A DNA stretch of 64,000 bases from Bosea sp. OAE506 (GTDB taxonomy: Bacteria; Pseudomonadota; Alphaproteobacteria; Rhizobiales; Beijerinckiaceae). Below are positions 18,213 to 29,597 of the stretch, in pieces. Location: NCBI RefSeq assembly GCF_040546595.1, contig NZ_JBEPOB010000001.1, positions 1,365,001-1,429,000 of the forward strand, given 5' to 3'. The notes beneath the pieces are model-generated. The model was not told the origin of the DNA and did no database searches. It worked only from the letters and a program-made list of their open reading frames with translations. A program made the position numbers and the translations under genes. Each line of letters begins with the position of its first letter. Position 1 is the stretch's first letter.

Positions 18213-20897
18213 ATGAAAACAATGGCTACCCGGATCGCGTCCCTCAGCGTGGGCGCGAAGATCGCCGCGATCATGGCCGTTTTGATGCTGCCTATCGGGC
18301 ATTTTGCTTTGCTGATCGGACAGGCTGTTCAGAAGGACGTTGCGTTCTCATCGCTTGAGCTTGAAGGCGCCAAGGCGGTCAGGGACGTTTGGGCTGGTTT
18401 GGCGGAAGCGGCCCGACCGGACAGTAGCCTCACGCCCGCTGCTTTGGAAGCCGTGAAGCGGGCCGAGACCGTTTCGGGTCGATTTTCCGCGACGGCAGCG
18501 GTTGAGGCATTCCGGCAGGCGCTTGCCAACCCGCAGGATCGCGAGGCTGCCATGGACCGCGGTCAGGTTGCCATCCAGAAGATCGCCGACGGCTCCAATC
18601 TGACTCTCGATCCCGAGGTCACGACCTACTACCTGATGGACGCTGCGACCGTCAGGCTTCCCGAGATCGTCGTGGCGCGGGCGCTGATGGAGCAGAGCTA
18701 CCAGGCGTTCGTCGGTGTTGGCCGGGAAGTGTCGATGACCGAGTACGAGGCGTTCATTCAAGCCTCGACGCGCTTCGATATGGGACTTTCAGCTCTGCGT
18801 TCGTCAATCAAGTCAGCACAGGATAGTCGGCAGGACCTTGGCTCCACACTTGGCGAGCAACTGGCAACCTTCAATGCTGCCGCTGACCGCCTGTCGTCGC
18901 TGACTACCACTCTTCGGAAAGTGATCGCCAGCAACCTTCCCAGTCCGCTGAAGCCCGCTGAATTCGACGCCGCCGAGGCAGCTTTCGCTGCAAGATCGGA
19001 TGCTCTCTGGCAGGCTGTCGAGAGCAATCTCGTCAGCCTTCTCGATCAGCGCATTGAAGGTCTGAAATCAAAGGCGTTCATTGAGTTTGCATTGGCGCTT
19101 CTCGGCGTACTCGTGGCCATGGGCATCGCACTGAGCTTTGTCAGGTCGATCCGCAATCCGATTGCGGATCTGATCAAAACGATGCGCCGGTTCCAGAAGA
19201 ACGACTTCTCCGAGCCCGTTCCGCATCTGAACCTCGCCAACGAGATTGGCGAGATCGCGCGCGCCCTGGATCGAGGCAAGCACGAGGCCGAGGCCAGCGC
19301 GCTGACAATCGCGGCGATGAACCAGTCGCCGACCATGCTGATGATCACCGACCCGGACGAGAACATCACCTTCCTCAGCGCGTCCCTGGTCGAGATGCTG
19401 ATGAGAATGGAGCCCGTTTTCCGTGCCGTGAAGGGCGACTTCGCTGTTGAGAAAATGGTCGGTCAGCATCTCGACTACTACCGCACCAACCCCAATCTCT
19501 CCAGGAAACTGCTGATCGACAATGGCGATATCCGGAAGGTCCGCTACGACATCGACAACGAGACCATCCTGGTCGACATGGCCTACATCCGCGCCGACGA
19601 TGGCTCGACGATTGGCCACACGCTCGTCTGGCGCAACGTGACAGCCGAGCTCCTGGGTCAGGCCGAAGTCGCGGCCGTCGTTGGCGCCGCCCAGAACGGC
19701 GACTTCTCGGCGAGGCTGCCGCTTGACAACAAGGAGGGGTTCGTTCGCGAAATCGCCGTTGGCCTCAACAACGTCTCAGCTCTGGTGGAGAAGGCGACGA
19801 CGGAATTTGCTGAAGTCATGGACGCTGTCGCCGGAGCCGACCTGACTCATACGGTCCAGGGCGATTATCGTGGTGTGCTCGGCGCCCTTAAAAGCAGCAT
19901 CAACGGGACCGTTCAGCGTCTGGCCGAGACAGTCCAGACCATACAGTTGACCTCTGCTGATGTCGGGCTCGCGGCGCGCGAGATCAACATGGGCGCCGAC
20001 GATCTCTCGAAGCGCACGGAAGAGCAGGCCTCGAGCCTGGAAGAGACCGCCGCGACCACCGAAGAGCTCGCGGCCTCGGTGAAGGCCTCGGCCCAGGCCT
20101 CGCGCCAGGCGGCTTCGATCGCGAACGAAGCGATGGAGGCGGCCCAGACTGGCGGCACCATCGCCGGCCAGGCTGTGGACGCCATGGCCCGCATCGAGGG
20201 CGCATCGACCAAGATCTCCGACATCATCCGGGTGATCGACGACATCGCCTTCCAGACCAACCTGCTCGCGCTCAACGCGGCGGTGGAAGCGGCCCGCGCC
20301 GGCGATGCCGGCAAGGGTTTTGCGGTCGTGGCCTCTGAAGTCCGGACGCTCGCCCAGCGCTCCAGCGAGGCGGCCAAGGACATCTCGGCGCTGATCTCGT
20401 CCTCCAACAGCGAGGTCGGCGAAGGCGTCAAGCTCGTCCGTCAGGCGGGCGAGCAGCTCAGCCAGATTCTCTCCGCCTCGAAGAAGGTCGCCGCCACCAT
20501 CGCCGACATCTCGGCGGCGTCGGGCGAGCAGGCCAACGGCATCGACGAGATGAGCCAGGCTGTCGCCCATCTCGACGAGATGACCCAGCAGAATGCGGCA
20601 CTGGCCGAGCAGAGCGCAGCCTCGGCCGGCTCGCTCTCCAACCGCATCGGCCAGCTCAACGACCTCGTGGCGGCGTTCAGGACCGGGCCCGACGGCGCTT
20701 CCGCCGGCCATGGCGCGATGTCGGCCTCGACCGAGCCCGCCCGCCTGCGCCAGCTCGCGGAAACAGCCTTCGCACGAACCCCGGCCCGGACCGCGGCGCC
20801 GCGGCCTGCTCCGGCCAAGGCCGCCGCACCCGCGCCGGCCCCGGCGAAGAAGGTCGCCAACAGCCGCGCCGGCGACTCCGGCTGGGAAGAGTTCTGA
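18213..20897 (+). CDS. Methyl-accepting chemotaxis protein with internal PAS-like domain
   Basis: 894 aa chemoreceptor. TM1 is about 13-37, a helical periplasmic region about 38-287, TM2 about 288-310, HAMP about 310-360 ([18 protein letters not shown]), a PAS-like domain about 365-485 ([20 protein letters not shown]) and a HAMP-like unit about 490-575. The signalling bundle has the tip [20 protein letters not shown] and is followed by an Ala/Pro linker ending in GWEEF, a good CheR-binding pentapeptide. It senses an unknown ligand and perhaps internal redox or energy through PAS. Its 3' third matches the upstream receptor almost base for base. Confidence 0.93.
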   Translation: MKTMATRIASLSVGAKIAAIMAVLMLPIGHFALLIGQAVQKDVAFSSLELEGAKAVRDVWAGLAEAARPDSSLTPAALEAVKRAETVSGRFSATAAVEAFRQALANPQDREAAMDRGQVAIQKIADGSNLTLDPEVTTYYLMDAATVRLPEIVVARALMEQSYQAFVGVGREVSMTEYEAFIQASTRFDMGLSALRSSIKSAQDSRQDLGSTLGEQLATFNAAADRLSSLTTTLRKVIASNLPSPLKPAEFDAAEAAFAARSDALWQAVESNLVSLLDQRIEGLKSKAFIEFALALLGVLVAMGIALSFVRSIRNPIADLIKTMRRFQKNDFSEPVPHLNLANEIGEIARALDRGKHEAEASALTIAAMNQSPTMLMITDPDENITFLSASLVEMLMRMEPVFRAVKGDFAVEKMVGQHLDYYRTNPNLSRKLLIDNGDIRKVRYDIDNETILVDMAYIRADDGSTIGHTLVWRNVTAELLGQAEVAAVVGAAQNGDFSARLPLDNKEGFVREIAVGLNNVSALVEKATTEFAEVMDAVAGADLTHTVQGDYRGVLGALKSSINGTVQRLAETVQTIQLTSADVGLAAREINMGADDLSKRTEEQASSLEETAATTEELAASVKASAQASRQAASIANEAMEAAQTGGTIAGQAVDAMARIEGASTKISDIIRVIDDIAFQTNLLALNAAVEAARAGDAGKGFAVVASEVRTLAQRSSEAAKDISALISSSNSEVGEGVKLVRQAGEQLSQILSASKKVAATIADISAASGEQANGIDEMSQAVAHLDEMTQQNAALAEQSAASAGSLSNRIGQLNDLVAAFRTGPDGASAGHGAMSASTEPARLRQLAETAFARTPARTAAPRPAPAKAAAPAPAPAKKVANSRAGDSGWEEF
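19980..20897 (+). repeat. Direct repeat, copy 2: chemoreceptor signalling domain and tail
   Basis: Partner of 16141-17052 in the same orientation. Differences are mostly silent third-position changes, two extra codons near 20696-20706, and a T/C difference that gives Trp here but Arg in copy 1 in the final pentapeptide. Confidence 0.9.
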
Positions 20898-20988
20898 GCC
20901 ACGCTGAAAGGCTCCAAGAGAGTCTCTCGGTTTGTCGCCCAACGCAGGCACTGCCGACTTGGCAGCGTGGCTCTTTTCCCAGGACTGA

Positions 20989-21411
20989 ATGATGCTATCC
21001 GTAGCCCCACTCGGATTCTCGGTGATCAGAAGCCCACTGTTGCCGGAAATCGCAGAGGGTATCGCGTCGATGCCACCCGATCAGGCATTCAGGGTGATGG
21101 TACGCATCATCTCGTCCATGATTGCCGGCGTTGCACTTTGCGCAGCCAAGCGCCCTCCCGGGCACCCAGTCAGACGTTGTGCGACAGAACTCGTAAAAGT
21201 GCTGCCTGCCCTCGGCGAGCGTCCTGAAGACTGCCGGCTGGAGCAGCTTTACCAAGTGGCAGAGGAGGTCGGGGCCCAGATTTGGCACCTAATCGCGTTT
21301 CAGCCTGATCGGAAGCTCAAAGCCGATTTGGAAGCCCTCGTCTCGTCGATCTGCCGACCGGCCACTCAGGTATCCGACCGCCCGGCAGCAGACGCTCCAG
21401 AGGTCGGCTAA
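20989..21411 (+). CDS. Hypothetical protein
   Basis: 140 aa, family not recognised. AGGACTGA precedes the ATG at 20989 (a second ATG follows at once). The middle is a mixed hydrophobic helix region (AFRVMVRIISSMIAGVALCA) and the second half is helical and acidic (EQLYQVAEEVGAQIWHLIAF). It lacks a signal peptide. It lies 91 bases after the second chemoreceptor and could be co-transcribed with it; no functional link is visible. Confidence 0.6.
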   Translation: MMLSVAPLGFSVIRSPLLPEIAEGIASMPPDQAFRVMVRIISSMIAGVALCAAKRPPGHPVRRCATELVKVLPALGERPEDCRLEQLYQVAEEVGAQIWHLIAFQPDRKLKADLEALVSSICRPATQVSDRPAADAPEVG

Positions 21412-21836
21412 CGTCCAAAAGTATGCGCTGCCCTAAAGCGGACATTCCAAATGTCGGCTAAGGGGCCAAATGCGAACCCCGCTGCCACAGCGACCGCGCA
21501 GCGACGCCGGCCTTCATACCGACGTGGTTTGAAGCGTCGGCTTTCGGATCGACTTCGATTGGCTGCCTGTGAGCGCAAAGCCAATCCCATCCGCACCCCT
21601 AGCTCAGGCACCAAACCACGAGCTGGTCGACGTCACGCAGACCGACCACATCACCGCTGACGTTGCCCCCTGAAGCCCTCGGCTCGAATTGGACTCCGTC
21701 GAAATGCGACGGAGATGAAGAAGCGAATTGATCTGCGGGGAAACCAGGGGCGGTTCACAACACCCAACAATGATTTCCAACACTTGCCGGCATCCTGTAA
21801 TGATTGGGACTAGGCTGCTTCTTCGGGAGACATACC
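21412..21836. other. Intergenic region
   Basis: About 425 bases with no supported gene. It contains AAAGCGGACATTCC and nearby TCGGCTAA pieces that look like intergenic debris, and an AT-richer right end where the promoter for the OmpA-type gene should lie. Confidence 0.35.
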
Positions 21837-22889
21837 ATGCGCGTTGGCCTGGTCGTATATATGCTTGCCGCTGCGATATGCGGTTCTGCGCTAGCCGACA
21901 CCGCGGTTCCGCCGAAGGATGTTTTGGGCAGCGACCTGCCGTGGCTGAAGCGTTATGCAGGCTCGGTGATCCTCGATTTCTCACAGTCGGCATTCGATGA
22001 GGCCGATCTGGTCTCGGGACCGCTCAAGCCCAAGGACGGGCGAGACCCGGTGTCCAACAACCTGCTGCGCACCCCGGAATCCGTGACAACCTTGCAAGGG
22101 CGCAGAACGCGCTTCGTTTATCTCCTACCCGCGGGGCGCAGCCCGCTCGAAGCCACATCTGGCTATGACCAGGAGCTGCAGGCTCGTAACGGACAGACCC
22201 TGTACCAGTGCAGGGAGCAGGCTTGTGGTGGCAGCCTCGGCAGGGCTGCAGATTCGGGCGGTGGCGAGCAAGGGCTGATCCACCACGTCTTCCCACGCGA
22301 TCAGGTGCCGAAAGCGCTTTATTCCGCAGGCTGGTGCGTTCTGACGGCCAGTAATGCCAACCAACGCTATCAGTTGATAAAGGCCGATGGAGCCCATGTA
22401 GCGGTCTTCGCTGCCGAGGTTAAGGCCTCCCGGGATTGCAAAAATTTTGACGGCCGCGCGATCGCTATCGTCACTGTGGTCGAAGACCGGCAACGCGAGC
22501 AGAGGATGGAGCTTGTCGACGCTCGCAAGATGGCCGGGGATATCGCCACACAAGGGCGCGCCGTTCTATACGGTGTCCAGTTTGATACCGACAAGGCCAC
22601 TATCAAGCCGGAATCCCGACCGCAGATCGAGCAGATCGCGGCCTTCCTGAAAATGGGCTCGGGCACGTTCTTCGTCGTCGGCCACACGGATAATCAAGGC
22701 GCACACGAATACAACCTCGATCTGTCCAGGCGTCGAGCAGCGGCGGTTACAGAGGCTCTTATAAAAGGGCACGGCATCCAAGCCGGCCGACTGACCGGCT
22801 TCGGTGTCGGGATGCTCGCGCCGGTCGCTAGTAATGCCGAGGAACCAGGACGCAGCCGGAACCGCCGCGTCGAAATAGTCCCCCGCTGA
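21837..22889 (+). CDS. DUF4892/OmpA-domain outer-membrane-associated protein
   Basis: 350 aa envelope protein. A signal peptide (MRVGLVVYMLAAAICGSALA) covers residues 1-20. The N-terminal half looks like DUF4892 (DLPWLKRYAGSVILDF, RTRFVYLLPAGRSPLEATSG, then a Cys pair in CREQACGGS). The C-terminal OmpA peptidoglycan-binding domain has VQFDTDKATIKPES, VVGHTDNQGAHEYN and LSRRRAAAVTEAL. It probably anchors the outer membrane to peptidoglycan. The frame opens at 21804, but the ATG at 21837 gives a clean signal peptide. Confidence 0.88.
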   Translation: MRVGLVVYMLAAAICGSALADTAVPPKDVLGSDLPWLKRYAGSVILDFSQSAFDEADLVSGPLKPKDGRDPVSNNLLRTPESVTTLQGRRTRFVYLLPAGRSPLEATSGYDQELQARNGQTLYQCREQACGGSLGRAADSGGGEQGLIHHVFPRDQVPKALYSAGWCVLTASNANQRYQLIKADGAHVAVFAAEVKASRDCKNFDGRAIAIVTVVEDRQREQRMELVDARKMAGDIATQGRAVLYGVQFDTDKATIKPESRPQIEQIAAFLKMGSGTFFVVGHTDNQGAHEYNLDLSRRRAAAVTEALIKGHGIQAGRLTGFGVGMLAPVASNAEEPGRSRNRRVEIVPR

Positions 22890-23070
22890 CAGGGCCACAG
22901 TGCGGGCGGGGAGTTGGATACCGACCTCGCGATCGACGAGGACGACCTGGCAAAGCGCGCGGTCGACAACTTCAGGAAGAGTGGCGCTCACCCGAGTTGA
23001 TGGGTGATGCGGTTCGCTGGGAACTCTTGATTGCTGGTTTCGTTGGCCACTTTTGAGAAGATGGCCTGCG

Positions 23071-23443
23071 ATGTTCAGACGCCCCGACCTTTGGATTTGG
23101 CTGTTGATCGCCCTGGTCGTGATCGGCAGCTGCTGTTTCCACACTAATGTGGGGCCGCCCTTGGCAATCAAGGGTTGAATGATCGAGGCCAACTGCGAAG
23201 CACGGACGCCGCGGTGTCCAGCTCCTCAGCGGAATCTGGCTCGTCGCGATCGGCTTCGCCCTGAGGCAGGCGGACAAGAGCTGGCTCGGCCTTGGCGGTA
23301 TCGTCTTGGGGGCGATGTTCATGGCCACCGCGCTGCGGGTCGCATTCCCGGTTGCCGCTCTGATCCAAAGTGCGGCCGTTCCCCTGACGCTGGTCTGGTT
23401 TGTCGGGCTCGCGGTCATGCTCTGGCGTGACGGCCGAATCTGA
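23071..23443 (+). pseudogene. Broken small membrane protein gene
   Basis: ATG 23071 starts a hydrophobic frame (DLWIWLLIALVVIGSCCFH) that stops at TGA 23176-23178. Another frame, open from 23180 to TGA 23441-23443, encodes further membrane segments (LLSGIWLVAIGFALRQ, LGGIVLGAMFMATALRVAF, PLTLVWFVGLAVMLWRDG). Together they look like one three- or four-helix membrane protein split by an indel and a short insert. Family not recognised. The 180 bases before it (22890-23070) hold nothing clear. Confidence 0.55.
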
Positions 23444-23609
23444 ACCCTCGTGGCCAATGCTTGCTGAGCGAGCGCAGCTTTGGCAGCGTTTTCTCAGCGG
23501 CTCGGAGATCGGCTGACGTTTTTGTACGGCACGCCGAAGAAGGCCACCCGTCGCGGAAATGCCGCTACTCTCTCGTGATCCAATTGAGCCGAAGGTGGCT
23601 GACAGCACA

Positions 23610-24272
23610 TCAGCCTCGGTAAACGCGCTCGATCTCCCAAGCACTCTGTGGCTGGTTATGAAGGTCCCAGTAGTGACCCGCGATCATGTCGGGGTCGAAT
23701 GCCGTACCCGTGGCGACCTGGCCAGCAATGGTCACTGTGGCTACGTGAATACCGTCTGGTGCGAGCTCGGGAGCCATCGCATAGACCAGGCCCCGCAGGC
23801 CTGTCTTTCCCGCTGTCAGAGAGGCAACGCCAACGCCAGAGGCGGGATAGAGCGCGAGACCACCACCAGTGAAAAGCATCGTCCCTGAGCCTCGCGCACG
23901 CATGGCCGGATAGACGCTCTGAGCACAAACGAGGGCTCCAGTGATGGCCAGCGAGAGGTCTTGCGCAAAGTCCTGCGGCGAAAGTGCCATCGTCGCCGCC
24001 TCTCGCCAGCGAGCGGCATTGTAGATCAGGACATCGGGATCGCTCGTTGCCGCCGCGACCTCCGCCAAAGCGCACTGGATTACCGACGGCTGGGAAAGAT
24101 CGACCTCAAATCCGCGCGCGATTATGCCCTGGTCAGCGAAGGCGGTCACCGCCTCGTCCAACGCGGCTCTTCCGCGCGCCAACAGCGATATAGAATAGCC
24201 TTCGCTGGCGAAGCGGCGAGCCAATGCCGCTCCCATTCCTGGGCCATAGCCCGCAATGACAGCATGATTCAT
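23610..24272 (-). CDS. SDR-family protein without the catalytic tyrosine
   Basis: 220 aa short-chain dehydrogenase/reductase fold. The cofactor loop is IAGYGPGMGAALARRFASEG and the NNAG-type stretch is LIYNAARW. At the active site the usual YxxxK reads LTAGK (in GVASLTAGKTGLRGLVYAMA): Lys is present but Tyr is Leu. Reductase activity by the classic mechanism is therefore doubtful. It is the last gene of a minus-strand group (SnoaL, MBL, SDR) divergent from a LysR regulator and probably controlled by it. Confidence 0.85.
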   Translation of the reverse strand: MNHAVIAGYGPGMGAALARRFASEGYSISLLARGRAALDEAVTAFADQGIIARGFEVDLSQPSVIQCALAEVAAATSDPDVLIYNAARWREAATMALSPQDFAQDLSLAITGALVCAQSVYPAMRARGSGTMLFTGGGLALYPASGVGVASLTAGKTGLRGLVYAMAPELAPDGIHVATVTIAGQVATGTAFDPDMIAGHYWDLHNQPQSAWEIERVYRG

Positions 24273-24317
24273 GATGCAAACCTGCGCGTTCGAAATTCTT
24301 TACGGCCGCTGTCGATG

Positions 24318-25247
24318 TCAGCGCCTGGCGAGCTCTGCGGCCACGGCGCGGGCATTGCGCTCGACGAGATCGGGAGGGGGCGCCACCTTCGGATAGCCAG
24401 GATAACGCGCCTCTGTCTTGCTGCGGATCGCTGAGAGGGCTTCTGGCGTCGGCTGTGCGGTTCCGATGGTGGCCATCACTTCGGTACGGAAGCTCTCAAG
24501 ATAGGCCCGTTGTTCGTCGATCAACGCAACCATCGGCGCGGCGGAGCCATGGCCTGGCAACGCGAGGCCAACCCCTACATAGCGCTGTCTGGCGGTGGCC
24601 AGTTCTGCCAGCCATGCCGTTGTGTGGCCATCTACCAACCAGGGCGTCACGCGGTTCCCGACGAGATCAGCGGCGAATAGTATACCTTGGGCTTCTGCGT
24701 GGAGCATGGTCATCCCTACCGCCTCACAAGGGCCGAGCTGATCAACCCGCCATTCGACGTCGGCCAGCCTCAGACGTTCGCCCGGACGAAGAACGCGCGT
24801 CGGGATCGGTACTGCATCCGGCATCACCGGCCCCAAGAACCGCTTCATCTCGGCCATCATCGCCGCGCCATCGCGACGGATCGCGTCATGCGTTGTCTCA
24901 CTTGCAAGCAGCGCGGCGTCCGGGAAAGCGTCACGGACCACCTGAGCGCCGCCAACATGATCAGGGTGCTCATGTGAGAGCACGATCGCTTCGACGGGAA
25001 GATTTAGGCCGCGAGCCATAGCCACGAGCTGCTGCGCCTCCACGGCCGTCCGCTGGCAATCCAGGATCACCTGTGAGCGCGGGCCGACCAGGATGTATGA
25101 ATTGACGGACGCGTCGCCCGGTCGATCGAATTTCACGATACTGAGGGGACCACTGGGCTGATAGGCCTTCGCACGCACGGGAAGTGGAAGCGAAAACGCA
25201 GCGGCGCCCATCAAGAGGGCACGTCGGGTTGGCGGTGAGGTCCTCAT
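24318..25247 (-). CDS. MBL-fold metallo-hydrolase, exported
   Basis: 309 aa metallo-beta-lactamase fold protein. The N-terminus has a twin-arginine type leader (PTRRALLMGAAAFSLPLP), suggesting export. The metal motif HxHxDH is visible as SHEHPDHVGG, with a later Asp in GILFAADLVGN and a His in ALPGHGSAAP. It probably hydrolyses an ester, lactone or thioester in the periplasm. It ends 45 bp before the SDR gene and starts 10 bp after the SnoaL-like gene stop, so the three form an operon. Confidence 0.88.
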   Translation of the reverse strand: MRTSPPTRRALLMGAAAFSLPLPVRAKAYQPSGPLSIVKFDRPGDASVNSYILVGPRSQVILDCQRTAVEAQQLVAMARGLNLPVEAIVLSHEHPDHVGGAQVVRDAFPDAALLASETTHDAIRRDGAAMMAEMKRFLGPVMPDAVPIPTRVLRPGERLRLADVEWRVDQLGPCEAVGMTMLHAEAQGILFAADLVGNRVTPWLVDGHTTAWLAELATARQRYVGVGLALPGHGSAAPMVALIDEQRAYLESFRTEVMATIGTAQPTPEALSAIRSKTEARYPGYPKVAPPPDLVERNARAVAAELARR

Positions 25248-25257
25248 CGACCGGACC

Positions 25258-25698
25258 TCACTTCAAGATCAGGGGCGTCAGGACCGGTGCCATCAGCATC
25301 TCGAATTCGAGATTGGTCGCACTGACGATGTTTTCGACGATCATTCCGTCAGTGACCCGGGCTACATGTGTCTCATCGAACAGGATGACGCGGTTCGTGG
25401 CGGCAACACCGAAGAACTCGCCTGCATGCCGTTGCCGCGAATGAAAGCGCGTCACGACACGGGCTCCGTCCTGCGAGACGAATTGGTCGATGATCTCAAC
25501 CGGGCTTTCGGCCGGGAAGGCTGAGACGAACGCCGTGACGATGGCCTTGTATTCTTCTCGTCCGTCGATGGGGCCCATTGGCTTCAGGCCGGTGATGCCT
25601 TGCACTTTGGGGTGTAAGGTGGCGTCTGCAACAGTGAGATCGCCAGTACCAAGAAACTGCGTGATGAAGGGGCTGACGATCGAAGCTGGGTCGGACAT
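25258..25698 (-). CDS. SnoaL/NTF2-like protein
   Basis: 146 aa single-domain protein with the cone-like SnoaL/NTF2 fold: DGREEYKAIVTAFVSAFP, then beta strands with VVTRFHSRQRHAGEFFGVAA and HVARVTDGMIVENI. Family members are isomerases, cyclases or ligand carriers. It is the first gene of the minus-strand operon facing the LysR gene; AGGAGGTGA (complement of about 25703-25711) precedes the ATG. Confidence 0.85.
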   Translation of the reverse strand: MSDPASIVSPFITQFLGTGDLTVADATLHPKVQGITGLKPMGPIDGREEYKAIVTAFVSAFPAESPVEIIDQFVSQDGARVVTRFHSRQRHAGEFFGVAATNRVILFDETHVARVTDGMIVENIVSATNLEFEMLMAPVLTPLILK

Positions 25699-25757
25699 AT
25701 CTCACCTCCTGCTTCATCTGACTTGGCGAGCGGCGCCGTCCCCGTCTATGCCTCGAT

Positions 25758-25776
25758 AGCGATAGTTGGTATTGCT
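25758..25776. promoter_or_regulatory. Candidate LysR operator between divergent genes
   Basis: Imperfect inverted repeat AGCGATA-GTTGG-TATTGCT (6 of 7 arm bases pair) in the 85-base gap between the SnoaL start and the LysR start. The position and the AT-rich dyad fit a LysR-type autoregulatory site. Confidence 0.45.
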
Positions 25777-25783
25777 GACAGCG

Positions 25784-26689
25784 ATGACGCTGAACGGGAT
25801 CGACCTCAACCTGCTTGTTGCGTTTGATGCGATCAGGGAAACCCGAAGCATCAGCCGGGCCGCGGCTCAGCTTGGCCTGCGGCAACCCGCTGTCAGCGGC
25901 GCGCTTGGGCGACTGAGGAAGCTCTTTGGCGATGAGCTGTTCGTGCGCGCCGGTGGCGAAATGCAACCAACACCAAAAGCGCTGCAGATCGCACCAGCGG
26001 TTGCGACGGCATTGGCTCACCTTCGCCAAGCCCTGAATCCCAGCCTCGCCTTCGATCCGCGCGGGACAGGCCAGACCTTCACGATCGCCAGTACGGACTA
26101 CACCACCACGGTTCTCCTGCCCCCGTTCCTGGCCATGATGGAAACCGAGGCGCCGGAGGCGAAGTTGCGCATCGTCGGCTATGATAAGGACGACATCGGC
26201 GCGCTTATCGACCGGGGCGTTATCGATCTGGCCCTCGGCGTATTCCAGAAGCCGCCTGAGCGCTCGGTTCGTCAACGTCTCTGCCAAGAGAACTTTGTCG
26301 GTGTAGCTCGCTCGGGACATCCTGCGCTTCAGGATGGCGGAATGACGCTCGATACCTACCTTCGACAGCGGCATGCCCTGGTTTCGATCCGTCGGGATGC
26401 CGTTGGCGCAATTGACCGCGTTCTCGCAGAGCGCGGCCTCGCGAGACAGATCGTGGTGACGCTTCCCCATATGATGGCGCTGCCTGCGCTGATCGCCTCA
26501 AGCAATTTCGTTACCGCCTTGCCAGGCAGGATCGCCGCAAAACTGACCGAGGTTGGTCTCGTCAGCTTTCCACTTCCACTGCCGATGCCGGCCTGGCGAA
26601 TCGAAATGCTGTGGAACCCGCAGGCTCGTAATGACCAAGCTAATGCTTGGCTTCGTAGTCGGATCACCGCCGCAGCTATGCAGCTTTGA
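25784..26689 (+). CDS. LysR family transcriptional regulator
   Basis: 301 aa from ATG 25784. The N-terminal helix-turn-helix is LNLLVAFDAIRETRSISRAA followed by LRQPAVSGALGRLRKLFGDE, and a substrate-binding effector domain follows (DYTTTVLLPPFLAMMETEAP). An upstream in-frame codon at 25766 would place the start inside the candidate operator, so 25784 is preferred. Divergent from the SnoaL/MBL/SDR operon, which it most likely regulates. Confidence 0.9.
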   Translation: MTLNGIDLNLLVAFDAIRETRSISRAAAQLGLRQPAVSGALGRLRKLFGDELFVRAGGEMQPTPKALQIAPAVATALAHLRQALNPSLAFDPRGTGQTFTIASTDYTTTVLLPPFLAMMETEAPEAKLRIVGYDKDDIGALIDRGVIDLALGVFQKPPERSVRQRLCQENFVGVARSGHPALQDGGMTLDTYLRQRHALVSIRRDAVGAIDRVLAERGLARQIVVTLPHMMALPALIASSNFVTALPGRIAAKLTEVGLVSFPLPLPMPAWRIEMLWNPQARNDQANAWLRSRITAAAMQL

Positions 26690-26696
26690 AGCTCCG

Positions 26697-28485
<1,789 letters not shown>

Positions 28486-28538
28486 TCACTCCTTCAGACT
28501 TGAGGGTTTCAGGTTGATGGGTTGGAGACGAAGCCTCG

Positions 28539-28853
28539 TCAGGCGGCCTTCTTCAGGGAGGCGGTGGCCTCGACGACACCCATGATGTCGCTCTCCTTCA
28601 TGATCAGGAGATCCTCGCCGTCGATCTTCACCTCGGTGCCGGACCATTTGCCGAAGAGCACGCGGTCGCCGACCTTTACGTCGAGCGGCACGAGCTTGCC
28701 CTGCTCGTCGCGGGCGCCGGGGCCGACGGCGATGATCTCGCCCTCCTGAGGCTTCTCCTTGGCGGTGTCGGGGATGATAATCCCGCCCTTGGTCTTCTCC
28801 TCGGCGTCGATGCGCTTCACGACGACGCGGTCATGCAGTGGCCGAAACTTCAT
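28539..28853 (-). CDS. groES: Co-chaperonin GroES
   Basis: 104 aa heptameric lid of the GroEL chamber. It reads [20 protein letters not shown], then the mobile loop [20 protein letters not shown], then [20 protein letters not shown]. The ATG at 28853 is preceded by GGAGG (complement of 28859-28863); the frame's extension to 28880 is not needed. groEL follows after 59 bases. A CIRCE-like element lies upstream. Confidence 0.95.
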   Translation of the reverse strand: MKFRPLHDRVVVKRIDAEEKTKGGIIIPDTAKEKPQEGEIIAVGPGARDEQGKLVPLDVKVGDRVLFGKWSGTEVKIDGEDLLIMKESDIMGVVEATASLKKAA

Positions 28854-28990
28854 GAGTTCCTCCGTTTTCATGTCGGTCACAGGTCAAAGCAGGCGACGCC
28901 CCGGCGGCGCGGCTAAGGAACCGCGGCGCCCTGCGGCAGGTTCGCCCGCGCGATCATCTGGTTTTGCCAATTTCGCAGTTCAAGAGGGTG

Positions 28991-29017
28991 GCAGCACTTT
29001 TTTCGAGCGAGTGCTAA
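28991..29017 (-). promoter_or_regulatory. CIRCE-like heat-shock operator (HrcA site)
   Basis: On the minus strand TTAGCACTC-N9-AAGTGCTGC. The first arm is a perfect CIRCE half and the second matches six of nine positions of GAGTGCTAA. It lies about 140 bases upstream of groES, so the operon is probably repressed by HrcA. The degenerate arm may weaken control. Confidence 0.7.
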
Positions 29018-29112
29018 AAGACTGAAAAGGCAGCGCAAACGCAACTTTTTGGCTTGCATCCGCGTTGCAGATGCGTTGCCATCGGCGGGTTGCAACCACG
29101 GAGCAGACAGGC

Positions 29113-29382
29113 ATGGCTTCGAGCGACTTCGCCCGCCAGATCGCGGGCTACGGACTAACCACAGCCGGCATTATCTACCGCATGCCCGACCACCCAGCGA
29201 TCCTGCAGGAATATGTCTGGCAGGACTACGACCTCGCCCCCCGCTTTCCGGAACTCAACCGCTTCCTCGAGTTTTGGCAGGCAAAGCTTGACGGCAAGCT
29301 CTTCCGCGTCACGGTGAGCCACAAGGACCTAATCGGCCCCGCCGACCTGCGCGCGGTGGGCAGCGAGTTCCGGCTACAGTAG
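29113..29382 (+). CDS. usg: Usg-family protein
   Basis: 89 aa protein of the Usg-like family, conserved in alphaproteobacteria and of unknown function. It reads FARQIAGYGLTTAGIIYRMP, QEYVWQDYDLAPRFPELNRF and then LFRVTVSHKDLIGPADLRAV. The open frame reaches 29065, but the conserved domain begins at the ATG at 29113. It is divergent from groES and shares its upstream region with the CIRCE-like site. Confidence 0.85.
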   Translation: MASSDFARQIAGYGLTTAGIIYRMPDHPAILQEYVWQDYDLAPRFPELNRFLEFWQAKLDGKLFRVTVSHKDLIGPADLRAVGSEFRLQ

Positions 29383-29597
29383 CGGGCTCGCGCCAACAGC
29401 TCAACTCGGCGCATTGCTTGGAACCGGACAGTCCGGTCGTTGTGATGCCCAGGGAGTTCAGTTCCTCCGCAGATAACACTCTTGGTCTTTCGATAAGCGC
29501 GATTGTTGAGCTCCGCCGCTGTATCGGGGGCTACTCGCCTTGACTCCGTTGTACTGTGCGCTGTTGTCTCAACCTCATCACGCGCAGGAAGCCGTCC

